A stretch of DNA of 41,581 nt from Verrucomicrobiota bacterium (GTDB taxonomy: Bacteria; Verrucomicrobiota; Verrucomicrobiia; Limisphaerales; SIBE01), in assembly GCA_016209525.1 (NCBI GenBank), contig JACQWK010000754.1, positions 1 through 41,581 on the forward strand. The letters run 5' to 3'. Below the pieces are notes generated by a model that was not told the origin of the DNA, did not search any database, and saw nothing but the letters and a program-made list of their open reading frames with translations. Both the position numbers and the translations under genes were made by a program. Shown one piece after another: positions 1 to 9,100 of this stretch (position 1 is the stretch's first letter; every line of letters starts with the position of its first letter).

Positions 1-97
1 ACGACCTGCGACCCGCTTGTAGTCCCGGCTTTAGCCGGTTTTCTCGCGCTGGCCGGCTAAAGCCGGGACTACATACGGGTCATAATGAGAATTGCTG
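1..97 (-). mobile_element. MITE copy 1, cut by the window edge
   Basis: Positions 1-98 are an exact reverse complement of 15516-15613, the second copy of the same element. The terminal repeat AATGAGAATTGCTG ends at 97. A perfect 20-bp stem (19-38 with 53-72, 14-nt loop) forms the core. By comparison with the complete copy, about 26 nt, including the other terminal repeat, lie outside the window. No coding capacity was seen. A target duplication cannot be tested here because one flank is missing. Confidence 0.85.
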
Positions 98-170
98 AAG
101 TTGTGCGGCCTTTCATTCGTGTTCGCGCGCAAGTCGAGATTGATCGCTGTGTGAAAGCGCTGCTCCAGTT

Positions 171-250
171 GCCCCTCACCCGTCCTTCCGCCTTCGCGAA
201 AGCCGCGGCGGACAAGCCGGACACCCTCTCCCCATCGGATGGGGTGAGGG
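171..250. repeat. Inverted-repeat hairpin unit downstream of rhaT
   Basis: CCCCTCACCC at 171-180 pairs with GGGGTGAGGG at 241-250. Inside lie a second inverted repeat (TCCGCC...GGCGGA) and a CTCCCCATCGGATGGGG hairpin. It ends just before the rhaT stop codon, so it could also stop transcription of that minus-strand gene, although no T-run is present. It belongs with the CCCTCACC/GGGAGAGGG units at 14.5 and 19.0 kb. Confidence 0.55.
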
Positions 251-259
251 GTACTCGTC

Positions 260-1324
260 TCATCTTGAAGGTGAAGCAGAGTCAGCGGCGTAATTCCCAA
301 GCCCAATCACAAGAGTCGATGTAATCAGAACCAAGATTCCCGCAAAGACGAGATGGTGAGTGCGGGAGCTTGATCCTTTCCATTCTTTGAAGATCAGGCC
401 CCACAGATTGCTGAAAATGATGATAAAGGCCATGTGAATGGTCCAACTTGAAAAGTCGTAACGGCCCATCCGAGTGGTCCCCATGCCGTAGAAGAAAAAC
501 TGGAAATACCAGGTCACTCCGGCCAGAGCGGAGAAGAGGTAATTGGCGGCCAGAGAAATGTGGCCGCGGCGAAAGTAGTCCCGCCCCGTCCGATTGCGCC
601 AATTCAAGACCAGGCACCAGACGCAGTTGGTCGTGAAACCACCGGCCAGAATCACGACAAAGATGGGTGTATTCTGCCACAAAACCGGCGTGCCATGCTC
701 GATCGCCAAGGACGCAATCGGTTTGCCGGCGGCAATGCCAAACGCCATGCACGCGCTCATGATTCCGGCCAGCACAGCCACCCACACGCCTTTCGCGAAA
801 TTGAATTCTTGAATCGTTGCTTTCTTCTGGTCTTGGGTAAGTTCGCGTTCTTTTGCGACCCCCGCCTTTCCACAAATCGCGATGCCGGTTAGGCAGATCA
901 GCACTCCGGCCAGCGTAATCCGCCCCGAACGCGTCGCCACCAACATCGGGAATTGTCCGTTGACCAGGGGCGGGAGCATCGTTCCGAACGCAGCGCAGAA
1001 ACCGAGGGCGAGCGCATAACCCAGCGACATCCCCAGGTAGCGCATCGACAACCCAAACGTGAGCCCGCCAATGCCCCACAGCACGCCGAAGAAATAACTC
1101 CAGAACAGACTGCGGCCCGGCGCGGCGCCGATCACTTGTGAAAGTTCAGGACAGACCAGGAAAGCCATGAGCCAGGGCGCGATGATCCAACTGAACACGC
1201 CGCCCACGAGCCAATAACTCTCCCAGGCCCAACCCCGCACCTGTTTGAATGGAATGTAAAAACTGCCCGCCGCAAAACCGCCGAGGGCGTGCAGGAGGAT
1301 GCCGAGGAAAGGGTTGGGAGACAT
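260..1324 (-). CDS. rhaT: L-rhamnose/proton symporter RhaT family
   Basis: This 354-residue polytopic inner-membrane protein has the family's usual length (about 340-350). It is hydrophobic throughout, with about ten membrane spans, and opens with the RhaT signature GILLHALGGFAAGSFYIPFK. RhaT imports L-rhamnose, and some relatives other sugars, with a proton. It is the last gene of a minus-strand run with a sugar isomerase, a UROD-like protein and a Gfo/Idh/MocA oxidoreductase, which suggests uptake of a rhamnose- or fucose-like sugar for that set. The ATG at 1324 has no obvious Shine-Dalgarno. A repeat-filled gap of about 350 nt separates it from the isomerase, so it may have its own promoter. 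The family is clear; the substrate is inferred. Confidence 0.9.
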   Translation of the reverse strand: MSPNPFLGILLHALGGFAAGSFYIPFKQVRGWAWESYWLVGGVFSWIIAPWLMAFLVCPELSQVIGAAPGRSLFWSYFFGVLWGIGGLTFGLSMRYLGMSLGYALALGFCAAFGTMLPPLVNGQFPMLVATRSGRITLAGVLICLTGIAICGKAGVAKERELTQDQKKATIQEFNFAKGVWVAVLAGIMSACMAFGIAAGKPIASLAIEHGTPVLWQNTPIFVVILAGGFTTNCVWCLVLNWRNRTGRDYFRRGHISLAANYLFSALAGVTWYFQFFFYGMGTTRMGRYDFSSWTIHMAFIIIFSNLWGLIFKEWKGSSSRTHHLVFAGILVLITSTLVIGLGNYAADSASPSR

Positions 1325-1355
1325 GGGGTGCTAGGCTTGGACTCGGCGCACCGTC

Positions 1356-1672
1356 GCGCAGATTTTCAATCTGCTGTATCGCCCAAAATTGTTACAAGCC
1401 GCGCAGCTTTGTTGGTGGGGCGAGACTCCCGTCGAGCCTTGACTTTTTTGCCAGCAAGGATTCCAGGGCTCGGCGGAGTCTCGCCCCACCCAGTTTGGTT
1501 GCGGCTTCGCCGCAACCAAAACGGAGCGCGGCTGTGGTCGAAGACCCAGCCGCAGCGCGTCGGAACTGCCAAAGTGCTGCGGCTGGTGCTCCGCACACAG
1601 CCGCGCTCCGAAAAATCGTCGCGGCTTGCAGCGATTTCGATAGATACTGGTAGATTGAAAATCAATACGGCT
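1356..1672. repeat. Composite intergenic repeat block (three modules)
   Basis: The gap between rhaT and the isomerase holds no credible gene. It contains, in order: GCGCAGATTTTCAATCTG...TATCGCC (1356-1383, hairpin stem GCAGATT/AATCTGC); a 77-nt unit bounded by GGTGGGGCGAGACTC and GAGTCTCGCCCCACC (1414-1490); a perfect 12-bp hairpin TTTGGTTGCGGC/GCCGCAACCAAA (1494-1520); an 89-nt unit bounded by CGGAGCGCGGCTGTG and its complement (1522-1610); and an inverted, degenerate copy of the first module (about 1640-1672). The modules recur at 15.7-15.9, 16.9, 30.5 and 36.7 kb. Confidence 0.8.
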
Positions 1673-3150
1673 CATACCACTTCCACGTAAGGAAGCTTGA
1701 GCAACGAAGCGATCTTACGGATGGCCGGAAGTTCCGCGCCCACGCCCAGAGCGCAGTGATGCGTCGGTCCTTCCGCGCACCATTGATCGATGAAGCGAGT
1801 CATCCCGCATTTGAATTTGATTCGGCTGTTGGTGTTGCCAATTCGCAGGGTGGGACCTGCAACGCTTTCGCCTTCGGCGGCCAAAAGTTTCAATTCGCCG
1901 TCGGCGGTTTGTGTCATGGCCAGAAGTGTCACGGGTCCGAGCTTCACTCTGGCTTCAACGCTCACCCCGAAGCCGCGTTTGCCGTGATACAGGCCAAGTC
2001 CTCGGAGAATCGGCTTGCCTTCAGCAATCGCAAGGTGGAACGGGCCGTCGTGGCCCATGAGCAGTAAGTCGTTGTCAAAATCCATCGCGTAGAACTCCGT
2101 GAAACTGCCGCCGCAGCCCAGCAGATCGAGGATCTTCATGGCCTGGCAATTTTTCAGATCGCCTTCGCCGCTGCAGGGGATGCCGCGCGCAGTCAGCAGC
2201 GAGCAGCCAAGAATCAATCCGGCGCCGAGGCGCTCAGACTCGTTGCCGTCCAGCCCACGGTAGTAGTAGGCCAGGCCTTGAAGGTCGAAATCCGCGGCTA
2301 AGCGATCGAGCGCCACACCGACCCGGCAGGCCCATTCCAGTTGTTTCGGTTCCGGGGCGCGGGCCAGCGGATCGGAAGGGCTATCCTCGCTCAACGCGAA
2401 GATCGACTTGGCTTCCTTCAATTTCGCCGTCACGGCGCGCTCGGTGGTTCTCGGCAGCCGCTTCGCCAAATCGCACATCTCAAGCACTTCGATGTGGGTT
2501 CCCAGTTTGGCCGCGTGTTGCGTGAAGTCGCTGTACAGGTCGAGCATGCCGGGATACGTGTGGCCGAGAAAACCGATGCGACTGCGCTTGAGCCGGCGGA
2601 CGACCGATGCGGCTCGCACCCAATCCGTGATTTCCCTCCAGGCGCGCACGGAGTCCGGATGGTCAGGCGGGGATTCTCCAAACTTGCCGCGCTCCACCCC
2701 GAGCACGCCCGTTGCGGCGTGGAAATCGATCCGGCTTCGCGCAAAAGCGCAGGCGATTTCCGGAACGCAGCAGGCGCAACAATTGGCGAGCCACTCCCCG
2801 GTGTCGGTCTTCGCATAATCCAGAGCGCTCTTTGGTTGGAGGTTGAGGATCAGAACCGGCGCGCGGGTGTGCTGCACCGCGGGCAGCACTTGGTTGCTCG
2901 TGGCATACGTGCCGACGTAACAAATCACCAACTCGACGGCTTCGCGGGAAAACCATTCGCCGGCTTGCGCCGCGCGCTCAGCCGTGTCCACAAGTCCCGC
3001 ATCGATCACGCTGCAAAACCTGCCAAGCCGGGCCTTGACGCTCCGTTGGTAACCTTCAAGCCGCGGTTTCAATCCCTTAAACTGCGGCCAGTACGCGGCG
3101 AGGCCAATGCCGAACAGGCCGATCTTGGCCTGGGTCTCCGTTGGTTTCAT
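1672..3150 (-). CDS. L-fucose/L-arabinose isomerase family protein
   Basis: A 492-residue cytoplasmic protein starting MKPTETQAKIGLFGIGLAAYWPQFKGL, close in length to L-arabinose isomerase (about 500). Family members interconvert an aldose and its ketose with a divalent metal. Four candidate metal ligands follow AraA spacing: E329 (in GEGD), E352 (in FTEFYAMDF), H367 (in GHDG) and H464/H465 (in THHCALG); E. coli AraA uses E306, E333, H350 and H450. It lies between a UROD-like gene upstream and rhaT downstream on the same strand, so isomerisation of the imported sugar is the natural role. Whether the substrate is arabinose, fucose, rhamnose or a rarer sugar cannot be told from sequence. The ATG at 3150 lacks a clear ribosome-binding site. 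Confidence 0.85.
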   Translation of the reverse strand: MKPTETQAKIGLFGIGLAAYWPQFKGLKPRLEGYQRSVKARLGRFCSVIDAGLVDTAERAAQAGEWFSREAVELVICYVGTYATSNQVLPAVQHTRAPVLILNLQPKSALDYAKTDTGEWLANCCACCVPEIACAFARSRIDFHAATGVLGVERGKFGESPPDHPDSVRAWREITDWVRAASVVRRLKRSRIGFLGHTYPGMLDLYSDFTQHAAKLGTHIEVLEMCDLAKRLPRTTERAVTAKLKEAKSIFALSEDSPSDPLARAPEPKQLEWACRVGVALDRLAADFDLQGLAYYYRGLDGNESERLGAGLILGCSLLTARGIPCSGEGDLKNCQAMKILDLLGCGGSFTEFYAMDFDNDLLLMGHDGPFHLAIAEGKPILRGLGLYHGKRGFGVSVEARVKLGPVTLLAMTQTADGELKLLAAEGESVAGPTLRIGNTNSRIKFKCGMTRFIDQWCAEGPTHHCALGVGAELPAIRKIASLLKLPYVEVV

Positions 3151-3205
3151 GTTGTGCCGTAAAACCGATTAATAGGTCACCAAAAAGGGACTTGTTCCAA
3201 CACCC

Positions 3206-3275
3206 AAGTGTGGTCGGCGAGGGCGCCGGCCACGGCACGCGAGGGCGCGTGCGCTTCCCATCTCAACTGGATTTC
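3206..3275 (+). repeat. GGTCGGCGAGGGCGC...CGCGTGCGCTTCCC repeat
   Basis: A 70-nt unit (TGGTCGGCGAGGGCGC ... CACGCGAGGGCGCGTGCGC TTCCCA ... CAACTGGA) that recurs at 28648-28712, inverted at 6018-6100, and as a diverged form at 32562-32625. It sits between the UROD-like stop codon and the isomerase start. Confidence 0.7.
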
Positions 3276-4503
3276 AGCCCGGCGCATTTACTGCGTCGAA
3301 CATGGCCACGACGTTGGCGGGCGGCACGTCGGCCATGATGTTGTGGACTTGCTGGAACACATAGCCGCCGCCGGGACGCCAGATCTCCATGAGCCGCAGC
3401 ACATGATCTCGGACCTGCTGCGGCGTGCCCTGGATCAGGAATTCGCGCGTGTCGCAGCCGCCGCCCCAAAAGGTCAATTGCCGGCCGAAGTCCCGCTTCA
3501 ATCCGGCGGGGTCCATCCCGCGACAGGTGATTTGGACGGGATTGATCGCGTCCAACCCCGCTTCGATCAGCCCCGGCAGCAACTCGCGAACGCCGCCGCA
3601 GCAGTGAAGCATGACTTTCACCTCGGCCAGTTGCTTCGCGCGCGCCCAGAGAATCTTTTCCCTGGGCTGGAAAAACTCCCGATACATCTTCGGCGAGATT
3701 TGCGGTCCCTTCTGCATGCCCAGGTCGTCACCGAAAAGGATGATGTCGATGTGCGGCCCTACGGCGCCGAGGAACCGTTCCAGGTTGGCGAAGTGAATCT
3801 CGACCAGCTTGTCGAGAAAGCGGTGAGCGCGCTGGGCCTCCCCCGCGAGCAACAGGAAAAAATTGTCGTTGCGGTAGAAGAACTGGCCCATCTCCAGCAG
3901 ATTGCCGCCAAACAGTCCGAGGATCGCGCGATCCGTCGTCTCCCGGAGGCGGCGCGCGCCTTCGCGCAAGAGCTCAAAACCGCGCGAACCGGCCGCCAAT
4001 GGTCCAGGCGGGCTTACTACTGTCGTCCACATGCACTCATCAAACGCCTCGTGAATGCGGTCCAAATCGTCATTCTCCAAGTAAGGAAAGTGAGCCTGTT
4101 CGAAGTAGAGAACTCCCTCCGGCATCCTGGCGATGACTCGTCCGCTTTTCGATCGGATCACCCAGCCGCCGTTCTCCCTTTCCGGAAGCGCCCAGATCGG
4201 CATGAAACACGGCGTGCCATCCGGCAGCGCCCATTCTTTCCAGTGTTTGTCCTCCAGCGCGAAGGCTCGTCCCAGCTCGACAGTGTCGATGTGAAACCGT
4301 TCCAGGACATCTTCATCGAGGATCGCCAGTTGCTGGATCGGGTCATAGACTCGGATCGGCTTCTTTTCCAACCCGAGGTAATCCCGCAGTCTCGCGTAGG
4401 CGACAGCGGCGATGCCCGAAGAGCGGTGGCCCGAACAGTCGATCGGGATGCGATCCGGCTCGCGGTGGTTTAGAGCCGCCAATACTCGTTCGCGTGAGGT
4501 CAT
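3274..4503 (-). CDS. Uroporphyrinogen decarboxylase (URO-D) superfamily protein
   Basis: This 409-residue cytoplasmic protein begins MTSRERVLAALNHREPDRIPID, the usual opening of URO-D superfamily members found in sugar and methyl-transfer loci. It is longer than HemE (about 350). It carries a H-x-C motif at H300-C-C302 (LHCCGG) and a further cysteine at C350 (GGGCD). These match the zinc-binding H-x-C...C pattern of corrinoid methyltransferases MtaA/MtbA, so haem biosynthesis is unlikely. It lies in the minus-strand sugar cluster between the Gfo/Idh/MocA gene (108 nt upstream) and the isomerase. Such UROD-like genes are frequent in Verrucomicrobia sugar clusters, but their reaction is unknown. 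Start: ATG at 4503. Confidence 0.85.
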   Translation of the reverse strand: MTSRERVLAALNHREPDRIPIDCSGHRSSGIAAVAYARLRDYLGLEKKPIRVYDPIQQLAILDEDVLERFHIDTVELGRAFALEDKHWKEWALPDGTPCFMPIWALPERENGGWVIRSKSGRVIARMPEGVLYFEQAHFPYLENDDLDRIHEAFDECMWTTVVSPPGPLAAGSRGFELLREGARRLRETTDRAILGLFGGNLLEMGQFFYRNDNFFLLLAGEAQRAHRFLDKLVEIHFANLERFLGAVGPHIDIILFGDDLGMQKGPQISPKMYREFFQPREKILWARAKQLAEVKVMLHCCGGVRELLPGLIEAGLDAINPVQITCRGMDPAGLKRDFGRQLTFWGGGCDTREFLIQGTPQQVRDHVLRLMEIWRPGGGYVFQQVHNIMADVPPANVVAMFDAVNAPG

Positions 4504-4611
4504 GGTTTCTGCAGCAGCCGGTCTCTACGTTTCATTTGCTCGGTAGCAGCCGAGGTGACGGGGCTCATGCTTCCAAATCCGAAATCTGTCGGAGCCTTTT
4601 CGCGCCGCCTG

Positions 4612-5952
4612 TTACGCCTTTTGCGCGCGGTATTGGTAATTCAAAAATCGGTTCGCATCCGGGTGGTTGGTGAAGCGCTCGGCTCGTCCGTCCCATTCCA
4701 GATAGGATTTCGTTTTGTGGGCGATGTTCGCGATCAGCGTCGTGGAGGTGCTGCGGTGGCCGGTCTCGATGTCGCAGTGGCACGCCTGGCGGCTTTTCAC
4801 GCAATCGAGGAAATTGCGCGCGTGATGGGCGGTATCGGCATCGCCCTTTCCTTTCTTGGGCTCGATGACGAGCTTTTCGCCCACGCGCCAATTCCGGTCG
4901 GAGGCGCGGTTGATGGGCGAACGAGCCGGGAATTCGTTCGGGGTAATCGCGTCAGGCACAATCTCGTAGCCGCTCCCGAAAAGATAAAGCGTGCCTTTGG
5001 TTCCGCGAAATTCAATTTCGCCATTGCGCATTCCTGCCGGCGCGGCCGTCGCATTGAACTGTGAGAACGTCACCAAGGTTTCTCCGGGATACTGCCAAAG
5101 CACTTCGAGCGTATCGGGGATTTCGCGATTGTCTTCGAGCGCGAATTTGCCGCCCATGGCGGTGACGGCCTTGGGGGTGTCCTGTCCGAGCGCCGAGTGG
5201 ATAAAATCCAGATAGTGGACGCCAAAGTTCGTGAGTTGCCCGCCGGAATAATCGTAAAACCAGCGGAACCGGTAGAACGCGCGGTTCTTGTTGTAAGGAA
5301 CTCTGGGAGCCGGCCCTAACCATGCGTCCCAGTCCAGGCCGGCCGGCGGACTTTCATTGGGGGGATTGCCGATGCCTTTGGGCCATTCGTTCTGGATGTG
5401 AAACGCGCGCGCAACCGTGACTTTCCCGAGGGCGCCGCTTCTGACCAATTCCGCGGCTTCCCGGCAAAACGGCGCGGACCGGCGGTGGATGCCGACCTGG
5501 CTGACTCTTTGATGGCGTCTGACGGCTTCGACCATCTGCCGGCCTTCGGCAACACAGAGAGAGAGCGGCTTTTCGACATAAACGTCTTTGCCGGCTTGGC
5601 ATGAATGAATCGTTTGAAGCGCGTGCCAGTGGTCGGGCGTGCAAATGACGGCTGCATCCAGGTCTTTGATTTCGAGCACTCGCCGGTAATCGTGGAATTG
5701 CCTCGGATTCGTGCCGATTTTCTTGGACGCGAAATCAAGATAGGGTTGGTACAGATCGCAAATAGCGGCGACCTCGGCGTCGGGCTGTTTCAGAAATGCG
5801 TCCAACACCTGGTCGCCGCGGTTGCCAAGTCCGATAAAGCCGACGCGCACACGATCGTTCGCGCCCCAGGCGCGTTTGCTTCCCACGGCCGTGGTTGCAC
5901 CCGCCAGCATGATGGTTTTCGAAAACTCTCTGCGATTCATAGTCTTCATCAT
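4612..5952 (-). CDS. Exported Gfo/Idh/MocA family oxidoreductase
   Basis: A 446-residue NAD(P)-dependent sugar oxidoreductase. A Tat-like signal ([20 protein letters not shown]) suggests export. The Rossmann fingerprint GFIGLGNRG starts at about residue 38, TPDHWH is at 105-110 and EKP at 127-129. The later segment with [10 protein letters not shown] and NFGVHYLD is typical of the large exported Gfo/Idh/MocA group in Planctomycetes and Verrucomicrobia. It is the first gene of the minus-strand sugar cluster. The start at 5952 is supported by an upstream GGAGGT about 10 nt away; a second ATG follows directly. Oxidation of a sugar or sugar acid is inferred, and the substrate is unknown. Confidence 0.9.
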   Translation of the reverse strand: MMKTMNRREFSKTIMLAGATTAVGSKRAWGANDRVRVGFIGLGNRGDQVLDAFLKQPDAEVAAICDLYQPYLDFASKKIGTNPRQFHDYRRVLEIKDLDAAVICTPDHWHALQTIHSCQAGKDVYVEKPLSLCVAEGRQMVEAVRRHQRVSQVGIHRRSAPFCREAAELVRSGALGKVTVARAFHIQNEWPKGIGNPPNESPPAGLDWDAWLGPAPRVPYNKNRAFYRFRWFYDYSGGQLTNFGVHYLDFIHSALGQDTPKAVTAMGGKFALEDNREIPDTLEVLWQYPGETLVTFSQFNATAAPAGMRNGEIEFRGTKGTLYLFGSGYEIVPDAITPNEFPARSPINRASDRNWRVGEKLVIEPKKGKGDADTAHHARNFLDCVKSRQACHCDIETGHRSTSTTLIANIAHKTKSYLEWDGRAERFTNHPDANRFLNYQYRAQKA

Positions 5953-6017
5953 TCAATTCTGTTACCTCCTTCACATGCCACGTCCATTGACCTTGATCAA
6001 CCACAGCTTCAACGAGG

Positions 6018-6110
6018 AAGCGTGATTCCAGTCGAAGTGAGGAGCGCACGCGCCCTGGCGCGCCGCGGTCCGCGCCCTCGCCGACCACAAGGGTGCGGTC
6101 GTGCCACGCA
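6018..6110 (-). repeat. Inverted copy of the GGTCGGCGAGGGCGC repeat
   Basis: Read on the minus strand this carries TGGTCGGCGAGGGCGCG, a GCGCGCC centre, then GGGCGCGTGCGCTCC TCAC and CGACTGGAAT, matching 3206-3275 and 28648-28712. It lies between the divergent Gfo/Idh/MocA and beta-helix genes, so promoters for both must lie in or beside it. Confidence 0.65.
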
Positions 6111-6181
6111 CCATCAACTGACCGGCCGACGCGTCCATTTCGAGCGGCGAGGCGACGGTCGCTGAAGAACGGGCCTTTTTC

Positions 6182-9100
6182 TTGGCTGAGCCGCTTCGCC
6201 CGGTTATTTTCCATGCTGTGCTGGAAAAGCAAACTCCTCCCACGCAGTGGCGCCGGACGGGTGGAAATTTGTTGGTCTTGGCCAGTGTCGTTTTGTCCGT
6301 GGTTTGTTCGCTCGCGCAAGAGGCTCTTCAGAACACGGTCGGCGATACCAACAGGCCAGGACTCCTGCCGCAACAGGTCCTGGCGGCCTTCCGCGCCGGC
6401 CTTGCCGGTGTGACCATCAATCCGGGCACTTACCACATGCCTGACGGAAACGGGGCGGTTTTTGGTTTCAAGGGATGGACGAATATCACCATCAGCGCCT
6501 CCAACACGCTGTTCATCGTCGGCCGATCCAATGCCTTCGAATTTATCAACTGTTCAAACGTGACGCTCTTGGGCGCGACCGTCCGGCCGAGAACCAATCC
6601 CTTCACGCAAGGCCGCATCATCCGCATCGGTGTCGATGGCGGCAACAATGCCTACGCTGATTGGCGGATCGATACCGGTTATCCGACGAATTTCCAGTGG
6701 CGGTTCAACGCCGTTAACGGCGACACTCGGAAAATCCGGCTCGAAGTGGGCGACCTCTACTTCGACCCGAACGACGCGGAACACCTCGGCAATCAAACCT
6801 GGCGCCTGCACTTCCCCGGAAGCAGCCTGAATTTGCGCACGAACGACTGGCTGGTGGCGCGCACCGTAGAACAAGGGTCCGCATTTTACCTGCGGGATTG
6901 CAGGAATTGCACCCTCCAGGATGTGACAAGCCAATCGGGCTGGTATGCGACGTACCGGGAGATCGGGGGCGGTGGCAATCACATGCTCCGTTGCCGCATT
7001 CAACCTGCCCCGGCGCCGCCGCCGGGCGGCACGGAATCACCAGTCGTCGGCTGCGCATCTGACGGTGTTCACACGATTGGCACGTATCCGGGATTGCACT
7101 TGGAAGAGTGTCTCTTTGAAGGGGTGTTTCTGGATGATAACGTCGCCATTCGCGGCTTTTTTCAGACCGTCGTCGGCTCTTCCGCCCGCACGATTGTCTT
7201 CGATTCCCAATCGGTGGGATTTGAAGTAGGCGGTCCGGTGCGCATTTCCAGCGATGAGGGCTTTTTTGCTCAAGCGACTTGCACCGGCCTGAGCACTTTG
7301 CCGAACGGACAGATCCAGCTCGCTTTGGACCAGTCCCTTCAGGTGCCTGTCGGCGCGAAAGCAAGCAACCCGAAGTACAACGGCGCAGGCTATCGCATTA
7401 TCAACTGCCGATTCGGCAACAGCCGTTCCCGGGCGATCATCGTGAAGGCCGACGATGGCCTCATCTCAGGCTGCACCATTGAAGATTCGGGGAGCGCCAT
7501 CCAAATCGGCCCCGAGTATTCCTGGAACGAATCGGACTATGTGTGGAACACAACGGTAACCAACAACACGATCCGCCATTGTCGCAGCGCCGGAGTGAAC
7601 GTGGTCGGCGATGGCGCGCTCGGCAACCGCAACCTTATCATCCGAAATAATCACATCGATAACACCATCCTCGGCAACGCGCTCGTCGTGCAATGGTCCG
7701 ACGGTGTGGAGGTGACCGGAAATACCTTTGCTAACCCGGGCCCTTACTCGCCCATTTTGCTGGATCATTGCGCAAACATCAATTTGTCCGGGAACTTCGT
7801 CACCAACGGGCCTGCCGGGAACACCTTGGTGGAGGTTGGTGCGACCGCACGATCCGTCGAGGGCCTGCAGAACGGGATCTTTCCGGCCGGCGTTGCTTAT
7901 ACCTTTGCCAACCGATCCAGCGGACTCGTCCTCGGCAATTCGACCGGAGGCGGATCTGACCCCGCAGTCGTGCAACGAAACAGTGATGGCGGCGACGAGG
8001 AACGCTGGAAACTGCTTCCTGTTGGCAACGGTTTCGCCATGCTTCTCAATGTCCGCAATGGTTTGGCCTTGGGCGTGAACGGCTCTACGGCCCCGGGCAC
8101 TCCTCTGGTGTTCGAGTCCAACATGGGAACCGGCGGCCAAATGTGGCGCCTGCTTCCAAGCGCAGACGGCAGCATCGCGTTGGTTAACAATTTGAGCGGC
8201 TTTGCAGCGCACGCCTCATCCTCGTCTCCCGGAGCACCCGTAATTCAAGCCGTCGTGAACCTCAATGCGACGGACCAACAATGGATCCCGCTGAGCCCGC
8301 CGGCGGGCTTAACTGCGGCCCCGGGCAACCAACAAGTTTGGCTCAGTTGGAACGGCGGCGCCGAGGCGGCCGGCTACGCGCTGAAGCGTTCCATCGCAAG
8401 CAGCGGTCCGTACACCACGATCGCAACTGGGATCACGACGGCCAGCTATAACGACGTCGGTCTGGCCAACGGGACCACCTACTATTACGTCTTCTCGTCC
8501 GTCCAAGCGGCCGCTGTCTCGGAACGGGCCGCCGCCACTCCGCACGCCGGTGGCTTGCCCGCTCCTTGGAGAGCCCAGGATTTGGGCGCCGTTGGACTGC
8601 CGGGTAGTGCCCGCTTCACGAACGGCACATTTTACGTCAATGGTTCCGGCGCGGACATCTGGGGCAACGCCGACGCATTCCATTTTGTCTATCAATCGAT
8701 GACTGGAGATGGCGTCATCACTGCGCGCGTCGTCAGCATGCAGGACACCGATCCTTGGGCCAGGGTGGGTGTCATGCTCCGCAACGATAGCTCACCCAGC
8801 GCCACGTTGGCTGCGGTAGTGGCCACTCCGAGGAACGGCGTCGCCATCCATTGGCGGGACACGACCGGGTGGCGGCGCGGCTTTACCCAGACCTTCGGCA
8901 TTATGGCGCCTGTGTGGGTTAGATTGGTGCGCAGCGGGAAGGACTTCAGCGGCTATTACAGCGCCGACGGAATAAATTGGACTCGGATTGGTTCCAGGAT
9001 AGCCATTCCGATGCGCGGGACCGTTCTTGCCGGTTTGGGCGTGACGGCCCAGAACAATTCAGCATTGTGCGAGGCCACTTTCGATCAGGTCACGCTCCCG

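Noticed and set aside
1331..1675. A 114-codon minus-strand gene in the rhaT-isomerase gap
   Set aside because: Its sequence is the translation of repeat modules that recur at 15.7 and 36.7 kb; no ribosome-binding site or conserved motif.
3208..4473. A 421-codon plus-strand frame opposite the UROD-like gene
   Set aside because: Shadow of the minus-strand gene, whose motifs and start are clear.
3274..4503. hemE (true uroporphyrinogen decarboxylase)
   Set aside because: The protein is longer, carries the H-x-C...C zinc pattern of methyltransferase relatives, and sits in a sugar cluster without haem genes.
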